Assembly (NCBI GenBank): GCA_013400155.1
Contig: VXBM01000017.1
Location: 2,199,674-2,263,673, forward strand
DNA from: Helopsaltes ochotensis
Lineage: Eukaryota > Chordata > Aves > Passeriformes > Locustellidae
Reading direction: 5' to 3'
Length of the DNA stretch: 64,000 nucleotides
The position numbers and the translations under genes are program-made. This document shows positions 50,552-61,077 of the stretch, one piece after another. Each line of letters opens with the position of its first letter. Position 1 is the stretch's first letter. A model generated the notes under the pieces. That model saw nothing but the letters and a program-made list of their open reading frames with translations, did no database searches and was not told where the DNA came from.

Positions 50552-51844
50552 GTATTACACTATCTTACTTCTTTTGGTCTCTGATGTTTTTGGGACAATT
50601 AAACTTCAATGGTGGGAAGGGCTAGAAGGCTATGAGTATGCTTACTGTTCATGAAAGATAATGAACAGCTCTTCAGTTTTATGTAATCATTGTATAATTC
50701 TTGTGAAAAGGAAATAAACAATTGGGTACATGGAGAATAACCTACAATACACTTAAGAAAACATAGGTATTAGTTATCTTGAACTCGTGTATTTTAAACT
50801 TTTTTCTTCCTGTTTTTTGTTGCTATTTTAAAATAATGTAATCAAACATTTACATCTTAAATTGCAACATACACATGTACTATAATAAGGGTATTATTAT
50901 GCAGTTTAATTTTGGGCAAGGACAGCAAATTACTAAGCTCTCAAAAGTAATGGTACAGCAATGTAGGAATGTACAGAAGGGTTGCTGAGTTTATGTGCTG
51001 TTCTATCAACACTGTGATATCTGCAGGATCATTTGTGTCAGGCTTAATCCTGTTTTTTATCTGCAGTCCCCTGTTTAGGGTATACGCGTGAATTTTGTGA
51101 ACAAAGTACTGCGCGTGTGTCCCATCCAACCCAGCTCCATCTGCCCGGCTGGGTGCAGAGACAGATTTCATAATTGACACAGAAGCGACGCTAATATGCT
51201 GCAAACGATCTGGTAATTGGTCTCCCCTTGCTGGTGTGATTGTTAAGTGGATTGCAGAGCTGTGGTTCTGTTCCTGTCTCAGTGCAGCTCTCCTGTGCTG
51301 GCACTGCACTGGAGATGGCCACCGCAGTGGAAAGGGCCCCTTCCGTCTGCAGGGCCGTGTCCTGCCCTTTCCGTAGGGCTGCCCGCAGAGCTGCCCTCGC
51401 CGCACTGTCCTCCCAGCAGCCATAGAGCCACGGCTCTGAAATGGGGCGTTTGATGGGCAGCACAGTTTTGTAAGATGGATTAGAAGTAAGAACTATGAAA
51501 ATATCCTTAAAACATTAGCGGAAGGTGAGTATAAGTGAGCACCGGTTTGCACAAGGAGGAAAAAAAACCGCATACTTTTTAGTATGCAAAACCTACTGGG
51601 GCAGGTTATTTATTAGGTTGGATGCTGATGACATGCATGCTTTGACTGGCTAAGGAAGAAAAAGTGATGGAAGCTATCTCAGTACAACTAGCTGCCCTTT
51701 GAGATGCTGGAACACTTGAAAATGTTAAGAGGGTGGGTAAAGAGAGGAAAGGTCTATAATTTCCTGTCTACTATCTTCCACATTTTGAACAAATTCTTGC
51801 GGGAAGTGTAAGCCTCAGACAGACAGCAGCAACATGAGGCAGAA

Positions 51845-52500
51845 GCACGATGAATTTAGGAAGAGTAAATTGTCATGCCAGTCTAATTTTCTTCTGTAAC
51901 ATGACAACAAGGCCAGCAAATTGACAAGAAAAGTGCGACTGTTAGTATTTTTCATGTTAGTGAGTTCTTTGGCAGTGTTTCTTGCTATAATATTGCAAAC
52001 AAGGGAAGAAATGTGACCTGAAAGAAACTCGTGTAGAGTAGGAGCAAGACTTGGTGGATGACTGTGCCTAGTAGGTGGTTACTAATGATCGTCTGTCAGA
52101 ATGAAATGGTTGTATTGAATGTGGATCCGCTACGGTCTGTTGGGTCTGTACTCATTCTGCTTCATTTCAATCTTCGTGTTAATGACCTTGATGATAGAAT
52201 AGAGTGTGCTTATCAAATTGATTCACTAAAAATGCCCCTAGAACTTGGAGGGAGTATATATACATAGGACACAAGTTTATGAGCACAAAATTATTTTGAG
52301 AAAATTAAGAAAATCTTAGGAAATAAATAGCAACAGATTGACGTTCTACACTTAACAGAAATCATGAATACACAATTAGATGGTAGGGAACAAGTAATTA
52401 GATGATAATTCTCCAGAATTCCTGATGTAAAAGAGGCAAATGTTATACCAAGAGGGATAAGAAGATACAGAACAGTATTTTTTCTTTTTTCTTTATCCAT
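51845..52500 (+). mobile_element. Degraded CR1 LINE, reverse-transcriptase-region fragment
   Basis: Several stretches in order match the 3' part of the CR1 second open frame. They are 'gaatttaggaagagtaaattgtcatgcc', 'ctacggtctgttgggtctgtactcattctgcttcat', then 'gttaatgaccttgatgatagaatagagtg' and 'cccctagaacttggagggag'. The last two correspond to the conserved CR1 text around 'aatgacctggatga...gagtg' and 'aactgggagg'. The element is riddled with substitutions and stops and cannot be functional. Its limits are approximate. Confidence 0.6.
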
Positions 52501-55229
52501 GAGTAAGTCCTCTGTTGAAGTGTTGCATGTCACTAGGGCAAATGCCCTAAGGAAATAGTGCTCACCTGAGCAGAGTTTGGGAGAAGAGTAATCAAATAAT
52601 TTGAGGTCTAGAAAATGAGGCCTAATTGGCCTCAATTCAACTGAAATAATTTGAAGTGGGAAAGGAGTGAGTGTGCAAGCGCCAAAAAGAGAACCAGAAG
52701 GCATAATTTTGTGTGTATGTGGTAGGCAATGTCAGGGAGGTATAAAGCCCATCCATGAGAAAAAGAGAAAGACGAGTGATCTTAAAATGTTGCAAAAAAA
52801 GTAGATTGTCTTGTCATGAACAAAGGACCAGTTGCTGAGATAGCTGTTCTTTTTCCTAAAGGATTTTATTTAGCTGTTTTTTGAACAACAACATTATTTT
52901 AAGACTGATGAACAGCACACAGGGACTTCTTGGAATGTTACTGAGTAAAAAATGAACGCTTTGTCCATGGAGACAATTTACCCTGAGACAGTATCCACTG
53001 ACAAAATGGTGATGCAATCAGTCTCCATATTGCCAGTCCTTTGAGTTCTAAAATCCTCTAACTCAGTAGCCTCATCTTTTTTATGTTGATATCTCACTAT
53101 GCAAGTAAGAGTTGTACCACACAAGGTTTTTCAGCACTTTTTTCCTTTTCAGGGGCCCTTAACAAGCCTGTCAGTAGTTTTATTTCTTTCTCATTCTTGT
53201 AGTGACTTCGGTTGTTTCTCCAGCTCTCTGGGTACTGGACGTATTATTAGCATATGAAAACAAGGAGTGTACTGTTGGTAATTGTTTTGTTTATAAAATC
53301 TTGCCCAGTTTCCATTGTCTATTTCTCCACTAAGAAATTAATACAAGCTTCAGTTACCTGGGGGTGTAACATCTGTTGGTAGCATACTTCGAGTCTCTAT
53401 TTGCATTGTTATGCCCTAGAATACGTGTCTTTAATCATTGCAGTTGGAAATTACCTTCCTTAGCATTTTCAGTTTCTGTTTGCTCAGAGAGATTTTGTGA
53501 GTCAAAGACAACAGCCTGTGTACAGTGTAGCCAGCCAAACCTGAATTTTGCGCCTGAGAATGGAATTTGTCACAGCTCCAGGCACTTTTTAATGGAGCTT
53601 TTTTGTTTAAGTAAATGTGAAGGAAATTCCATCATTTCAGTATTCCTTCTTTCTAATAACTTATTAAGAGCTGCTTTCAATTTATGTTTTTGCCTAATAT
53701 TTCCCTTCCTTTCTCCCATAGGCAGTCTTTAAACACAGGGCAGATGTCTGATATGGAAGCATTAGGAGCCTAGCATCCTGTAGGGAGAAGCTCTGGAGCT
53801 TTTAAGAGGTGGAAGTTTTTGTATATTACAGAAAGAATCACGGTGACTTGAAAATACTTGTTTTGGTTTTGAGGAGATCATTTGAACTCCTCTCTCTCTC
53901 CTCTGCTACTACTATTTTGCATGTCCATCACACAGAGAATTTGAGCTAAATGCTGTAAATTCTTTTTATTTTTCCTGTGTCACATACCTTGCTTTCCAAG
54001 ATGGATGTTTGTGTTCATATTATATGCAAGAAAAGTTACTGTTGACATTGATTATTTAAATATTGATAATTAGCTTTCAAATTTCCAGACAAATCTATGT
54101 CGAAAGCTCACAGGCTGGTGCCTTTTCAAGCTCTGGCCATATTTTACTGGTATTATTTTTAAGCACCATAGCCAGAAACTCTCACATTAAAGTAAAAAAT
54201 ATAGAGTTAGCTGTATTAATCTAGTAGGTGATTTATATACTAGGAATAAATAGGTGGATCTTTACTGCAGTGGAATGCAAAGTAAGACAGTTATTGTCCA
54301 TGAATACTCAGTGATAGAATAATCTTTGAAAAATATGCCCCAAATACTAATTCTTAGGGAGAATGCTAATAGCATCTGCCACAGGAACTGGAGGGTAAGA
54401 CTGCTATGTAGGAGGAATGTGTAATAAAGAGATGCCGTAGTATAGAACTTGCAGGATGTTGCAGCCTCATCAACCAGCTCTGAGTACTGGGTGTAGGAGG
54501 CCAACCAGCATTTGGTGATTCAAATTATGTACTTAAGAAGGCCTGGGGTTTGGGAGTGCTGTGATACTGCTGAGCTGGGAGCTGAGCTCATGCCAGCGCC
54601 CGAGGTTAGGACACTAGAGCTGCTTTTCCCCTGCATGGTTGGAATGAAATTTATGGCAGCAACTGGCTGCTCATCAATGGATAATTTTCTGTTGTATCTT
54701 ACCTATTGTTTTTGAAAGCCATAGGTAGAACAGAAAACTCGTGCCTTTATTTTTTCTTAGACCTGGAATGTACATGCCTTGAATAATTCAGGTTTCTGGA
54801 ACTGGAGTTCCTTGTTTAGCTGCATTTGCAAATCTACTGAGGAAGCACAGACCTGTCTTGCTGTTTATGCTGCATCGTGTTGTACTTTCTGTGCTTGACT
54901 TAATGAAGATAATTAACTTTGGACGAACAAAAATTACTTTTGCTTTGCTTTATTTGGTAGAGGAAGAATGCTGCACTTTGTGGAATGCTGGATTAGGCTA
55001 TTGGATGTCATAGTATCTACTATTTGTCTGTCTCTTTGTAGAATAACATTATAAAGCATAATAGAAGCTTTATTTATGAGCGTAGCGTGTGGCGTTATGA
55101 AGACTCTGTTAGCAGAATTACAATCCAAACTTGAAATTTAGTGAGAAGGCTGCAGACCCTTTCTCTGTAAAGTAGAGCTTGAATTATCTTGTTGCAACAG
55201 AAGTAAATGAAGTTGATGTTACATTAGAA

Positions 55230-55265
55230 ACTTAGCAGCTAAGTGCTACTTAGCAGCTAAGTGAC
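55230..55265 (+). repeat. Tandem duplication of a near-palindromic 18-bp unit
   Basis: The unit ACTTAGCAGCTAAGTG occurs twice with an 18-base period. Each CTTAGCAGCTAAG core is itself an imperfect inverted repeat about a central base. Confidence 0.75.
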
Positions 55266-56830
55266 ATCAATTTATTTGGAGGACTAAAAGTACACTGAAT
55301 TTATTTAAGCTACTGAAATGTGGATAAAAATCCAGTATTTCATGCATTAAATAAAGTTCATAAGTGATTTTGTTGTGATTTCACTGTGCAAGACAGAACT
55401 GAGCTGTAATTTTACTTATTAAGTCTTGCTTATTCAACACTGTTAGTGGGATAGCTGTGTTGGATGGTAATATGTGTAAATATGTTGGTTTAATTTAATA
55501 GTTCTAGGGGAAGGCAACAGGAAGGCAACACAATAGTCTGGATAAGCAATAGCACTGCAAACATGTCACAGACAATAGTCGATCTGTCAGCTGTGGAGAG
55601 CTGACTTCCAGGCTCCAACTGAAGTTGTACGGACGTCTCTCTAAGGGTGGGAGCTCAGTGACCAAAAAGACACCAAACAGGATGGATAACAACCAAACAA
55701 GGGATTATTTTTTTATATGACATTTTAAACTGATTAAAACTACTTTTATTTAGGGAAAAGTGTATTTGAGTGTAATTAAATTCCACATTTATTGTTACTA
55801 ATAATTAAGATAGTCTGTTCTGAATATACCTTAAAGTAAAATCCCACTACGTGTTTGCCACTAAAATTTTAGCAAATAAGGTGCTGAATTGAAACTAGCA
55901 CTAATGAATTGGCAAACTAGCTTTGACAATAAGTGGAGTTTTTTAATTATAGTGTAGTATAATGTTTTGATTGTTCCACACACTTTCTCACCTTAGAATG
56001 AAAAATAAAGAGGCAAAAAATTTTCATGTTTAAGTAATAGCCTAGGGAGCTGAGGGTATGAGGTGCCTTAGTTCTCGAAGCAATAAGCATTTACTTTTTT
56101 TAAAAAAAGTACCTAAATAAAATAAGATTGTATAACTTCTGTCCACATGCAGTCTGAGATTAATATGAAAGTGAAATTCTATTTTAGAAAACATGCCGTA
56201 TCCCATTCATCATTTTCTGGAAAATAGTCCGGATTATTTAGTGTAGTAATCTTAGGCAACTAAGCTCACTAAAGCAGAAATACATATTTTCTAAGTACTC
56301 AGGGAAATGAGGGGAGGAGAAAAGGGGTCTATACATAAATAAAATGGTTTTGGACATCTGGGTGCTTACAAGTGTCACGGGAGGGGGGAAGCCATAATCT
56401 CCATAAGGGAAAACAGGAGTTGAATGGAATGGAAGTATCTGATTACATGTATATTTATGGTCTCTCCTTGTTAACAAAGCAAGAAGCAAAAGCTTATGTA
56501 TGAGGTTATAATATATTGTGTTAAAGTACAACTCAGCCTGTTCCCATATGCACAGGAGAATTTTGTCTCTCCTCTTTTCTGAGTGCTGCACTTCCAATGG
56601 CCAGCACTGTTTTTGATGACTGCTATGAACTCATGATTAGAAACTAAGAAAAAGGGGAACTTTTGCAGAATCAAATAATTATTTGGAAACAGCTGTAGAA
56701 GGTTAAATAAAGCTTTTGGATACTAGTTGGACCATGAGTGACACTACGCTCTATTATTACTACATCTTTGATATTTAAAGGAGGAATTATCCCTGCGAGC
56801 GTGCATGAGAATCAGGATACTAAGTGTCAT

Positions 56831-56900
56831 TGGTCCATTTTACAGATGAGGAATTGGAGCAGACAGTGATGAATTCATTTGCATGAAGTTGCCCTGAAAG
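56831..56900 (-). mobile_element. MIR-like SINE relic
   Basis: The stretch 'ggtccattttacagatgaggaattggagcagac' closely follows the inverted MIR consensus 'ccattttacagatgaggaaactgaggc'. A degraded 'agttgccctgaaag' follows where 'acttgcccaaggtc' is expected. Confidence 0.55.
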
Positions 56901-57479
56901 TTGGAAGACATGATGGTTAATCCTGGTAGTCTGTCTAGACTGATGGCTGATAACAGTAGTGAGAGAATTTAAAAAGTGCCTGCAGCTTGAGAATTCCCAG
57001 CAACCTTCTTGAGGTTTAGGTGCGAGTGATGTATATTATCATGTCTTGCTATGTAAGAATAGTATTTTTCTGTATGGATTATAAATAGGATATAAATAGA
57101 CAGATGTGGGTAGATAGAAATAAGGAGGATGACAGTATAGAAACTGCCATGTTTCTGTTCAAATTTGCTTTTTGAATAGGAACTTTTAGTATTTGTATCT
57201 TCCATTTCATTATCCCCTCTTCCCCATTTCATGTTCTCTGCCTGTCTTGAGTTGAAGTAATGCAGATTCTGATTTAAAGGTCTCTTGTCCTGCAGCACAT
57301 TTCCTTAGTAGAGAGGATCACTGAGCAGGGTAAGAGGACAATTGATTTTGATTAGGGAATAGGATAGTGATAAGTTTGATTTGCCCCAATTGCATTTTGA
57401 GTGTGTCTTGTTTGTTGATACAAACTTAAGTGGTTACCGGTTTTGTGCCATGTTACAGTGGCTGGTTTCTTCCGGCAGA

Positions 57480-58200
57480 AATCACAGCAGTTCTTGTTCA
57501 GTATCTGGTTCTGAACGTGACACCAAGAACGGTCAAGCTGTCCTTTCCCAATGGGCAGACTGGCATTGCGGTTCTGGGGTGAAAGGGAAAGCTGTGGCCT
57601 TCAAGTCCTTAAAAATTGTGGTTTGGATTCTGGAGTGGAAAGGATCGGAGGCACATCCTACTGTGGCCACGGCCGCCTCTTAAAAAGAGCTGTGGAAAGA
57701 ATGGGAAAGGATTTGAAGCGTGTTGCTAAAATCCACCAGGTGAGTGGTTTGCTTGCCCAGAATCGGCACCCTGGGACAGTTCTTTCCGGGAGGAGGGCTG
57801 CGGGGTTCCGAGGGCAGGGCGCGGCCGAAGGGTCTTTCGGCGGTGCCGAGAGGCGGCGGGAANNNNNNNNNNNNNNNNNNNNNNNNNNNNNNNNNNNNNN
57901 NNNNNNNNNNNNNNNNNNNNNNNNNNNNNNNNNNNNNNNNNNNNNNNNNNNNNNNNNNNNNNNNNNNNNNNNNNNNNNNNNNNNNNNNNNNNNNNNNNNN
58001 NNNNNNNNNNNNNNNNNNNNNNNNNNNNNNNNNNNNNNNNNNNNNNNNNNNNNNNNNNNNNNNNNNNNNNNNNNNNNNNNNNNNNNNNNNNNGGGCCGGC
58101 CGGGAGGCGTCTCGGTGCGGGGCCGCTGCAGCAGGTGTCGGCTTGTGTTGTGCGGGGCTGCCTGCCGGATAAGCACATGAAAGGTTTTCTCCTTCAGCTG
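57480..58200 (+). promoter_or_regulatory. Second CpG island, possible alternative promoter
   Basis: CpG density climbs from about 57.64 kb and is very high on both sides of a 230-base N gap, then falls after about 58.19 kb. A CCAAT sequence lies near 57548. A strong donor (CCAG|GTGAGT) at 57738/57739 could close a 5' exon whose acceptor or start site is uncertain. The open frame crossing it resembles no known protein. This may be an alternative first exon of the same gene (probably USP54). Confidence 0.5.
57863..58092. other. Assembly gap (230 N)
   Basis: A run of 230 N within the second CpG island. The flanks are almost pure G/C, so the missing sequence is probably a GC-rich or tandemly repeated stretch. 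Open frames that cross it are artefacts. Confidence 0.99.
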
Positions 58201-59716
58201 GCTAGACGGGAAAAATGTGCTGTGTTCGGGGTGTTTTATCATTTGCAAACTTAATTGCTATATTTTTCAATTTTTATTTTTTTTGTGTAATGCAGCCGTC
58301 CATCATGTTGTATGTTTCATTTGTATTTGCTCGTTTAAACTGTTGCTTAGATAGTAAATGAACACCAGATACTGTCTTAGTTGATTCTGTTTTCCATATT
58401 GGTGAATTGTGCCGTGTACCTACTGTCCTTGATAGAAAGTGCTGCACGAAATTTAACTCTTCACACAGGAGAAAACCAAGGCAATTCCAAACGCTCAGCT
58501 TTGGACTAGGAGAGGGATGTCAGATGTCTTAGAGCTGCTCTTCCTCCCTTAGCAGTGGAGGATTATATCGCACCTGCGTGGAAAAGAGACTAGACTTTTT
58601 GCCCGTGTGGAATTTACACCGCCTAAATATTTGTATGCAGAGGAATTGCATTTGCTGGTTCTGGAGAAGAAAGGGAAAGGATTGCTTGTGGCTTTGGTTG
58701 GGGCTTTTGGTTTTGTATTTTTTATTGGTTGATTGGGATTTTATTTCTTTTTAAGGTATGGGGAAGCATTGAAACCTTTCTTTGAATATTCATTTAATCT
58801 TCATGATGAATAGACTTCTATATTAGCAGTTCTAGTTTCTGGCTAATATGTTCACTTTTCACCAGATAAGTTAAAATTGGCAGAAATAAAGAAAAAAACT
58901 CCATGCTCGAGGGAATCATCACGTGAAGACAAAGTTGGCAAGAGGACCTCTGTAATTTTCTGGATAGCAGAAGGATGTGTCCAAGTAAAACATGGCTTTA
59001 GCAGGCCTGGTTCTTTAGACTAGAGAAAAGTCTCTTGAGCATTCTTATGCTAAAAATGTAGGCTAAGACTTTTCTTTGAAGTCCTGATTTGGAAATGCCC
59101 ATCTCTACCATATCTAATTTTTTGCATTAGATTCCAATGGAGATTTAGTCTCTTCTAATCTGCAGAGCAGCGTCTTGGAGTAAGTATTTGTTTAAATAAA
59201 CAACACAAAAATACTTCTATGGATGTGAATTTATATTAAGAGATGTGCTATTTTTGGTTTTTAATGCACACCTCTGAATCTATCATTCTGCAGGTTTTTT
59301 TTTTCCTATTGCCTTGATAGCATTTCAGTCTAATCAGTATGCAATGGGTGATGTTTTTGCTCTCTAAATTTAGCTGCTGATGTTCATATACTACTTGGTA
59401 TTCTGTATTGGTCTTTGTAGTGGGCATCCTGCATAGATAGATCAGCCTCAATGGCCTTTGTCGTGGAAAATGCATCATCCCAGATGACATGTTAACAGTG
59501 GGCTTTTTAAAGGGATGAGATATCTTAATCGAGTATGCTTGAAGACCAGTGGAGTCTTGAGGTATATTAAGGTATACTTGTTCTTCATGTGTGCCTCACA
59601 CCTCAGGGAGAGGAAACTGAGTGAATGTCACATTATGATAGTGTTTACTACTCCTTTTTCTTTTCATTCTCCCATATTTATGCAGAGTATGGGTGTTCTG
59701 TCAGAAGCAGATTTGT

Positions 59717-59850
59717 AGTCTAGTGGTCTAGAGTAGTCCAGCGTTAGGACACCAGGCTGAGGTGAACAAGTAGGTAATCCAGGGCATAGCAGGATTAGCC
59801 TGCAGGGTGAAATCTCGTCAATTACTTTTCTACTTGAAAATCTCTTGAAC
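59717..59850 (+). mobile_element. MIR-like/CORE-SINE relic
   Basis: The forward order of MIR-like blocks is visible: 'tctagtggtctagagtagtcc', 'ggacaccaggctgagg', 'attagcctgcagggtgaaatctcgtcaattactt'. These match the tRNA-like head (box-like 'tagtggttagagca') and the 'ctgctgggtgaccttgggcaagtcact' core of amniote MIR-type SINEs. It is old and diverged. Confidence 0.5.
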
Positions 59851-61054
59851 TTTTAAGTACATTTTTTCATTACAGCACCTATTACTGTGACAGATGTAAC
59901 TTTCCATAGATTTTTGGCAAGTGGCTTACTATTTCCTCTGGATGTCATCACCTATTTCTTACCCTTCTTGTTCATATTTAGCAGTTTAATTTCACTGGCT
60001 GTGAAAAAAACAATAGCCATCATAAGATGTGATTGTGTATACTGGTAAAAAAGTCACCGAGTTGTAAGCATCTGCAACAGCTTTTGTAGGTGCGTGAAAT
60101 TTTGAGAAATAATGGCTGTTCTAATGAAATTATTAGAAAATATTTCAAGGTGAAAAGAAAGCTGATTCAGGAATTGCTGTTACTTCCCCTCTTCTTTCTA
60201 ATGGCGCATTTTCATAGAGAACTTAGTTTTATGAATTGCAAATAGAAGTTTGTTCTAAAATACTAATTCCCCCATGGTGATTGGGAGGATTCCTGGAATC
60301 ACGTGTGGCACTGACATTTGTTTTCAGCTCTTCAGTATCGTGGCATGGATTTAAATGCTCTTGGGAGTTCCATGCTGTATGTACATCCTGGCGGCATGTC
60401 AGTCTGCCAAGGTTCAGTCATAGGACAAAAACAGAACAGAAAATAAGTGATGCTGGATGTGAAAATGTGTAAGAGAATATTTTATGAGTCTCATTACCTT
60501 CTCTGTTACTATGGCTTTGTGATCTTGTTTTTTCTGTTCAATTAAGTGATGCAAAAGTAAAGTAATACAGCCAAGCTTACTTTCATTTGGATTTCACAAT
60601 GCTGAGAGTTAGTTTCTAAAGTGGGTCTTACACCTTCAACCTGTCATCTCCTTTTTATGTCGGATAAGAGGCTGGAAAAGCATTGGTTTTACTTGATGCA
60701 GGCAGGTGAAACAAACTTGCACAACTTTCTTTCTCAAAACTTCTTGCAAGCCTTTTGTCAAGGACCATAGCATTACTAAGACTAGAGGTTTGCAGGTTGT
60801 GTGCTGTAACTTAGGGTCACAAAATTATGTAAGTTCTTTATGAGTGTAGGAAAAGTGGATACAGATTTATCACTCCAGTTATGCTGGTTCTGTACCATAT
60901 GCGTGCTTTATGCAGGAGAAGTTGTTTCCTGATTCCTAACTTAGTCAAATTATAAATTAATTCCTCAATAACCTGAGATCATATTTAAACCACAGGAAAT
61001 GCCTTTTTCTACAGGGAAATGATTTTCTACCATGCCTCTTAAGGCAGAAAACTC

Positions 61055-61077
61055 TGTGTGTGTGTGTGTGTGTGTGT
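61055..61077 (+). repeat. (TG)n microsatellite
   Basis: Eleven and a half uninterrupted TG units; likely polymorphic in length. Confidence 0.95.

Larger units (their letters stand above)
36101..57480 (+). other. Presumed first intron of the CpG-island gene (probably USP54)
   Basis: There is no recognisable coding exon in about 21 kb. Open frames are short, in all frames, and resemble no protein family I know. In particular I found nothing like the Met-Ser-Trp-Lys start or the ubiquitin-protease Cys box of USP54. Contents noted separately are two CR1 relics, T/G-rich and minisatellite tracts, a palindrome and a CpG-richer patch near 51.1-51.45 kb. The intronic assignment is inferred from the promoter upstream and human synteny. 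Confidence 0.5.

Noticed and set aside
52291..52704. 137-codon minus-strand frame
   Set aside because: It is mostly antisense to the degraded CR1 fragment and its flank, and it has no family resemblance.
57551..58248. Open frames of 142-209 codons spanning the large gap
   Set aside because: Most of their length is N and so unknown residues. The real parts on either side cannot be assumed to be one frame.
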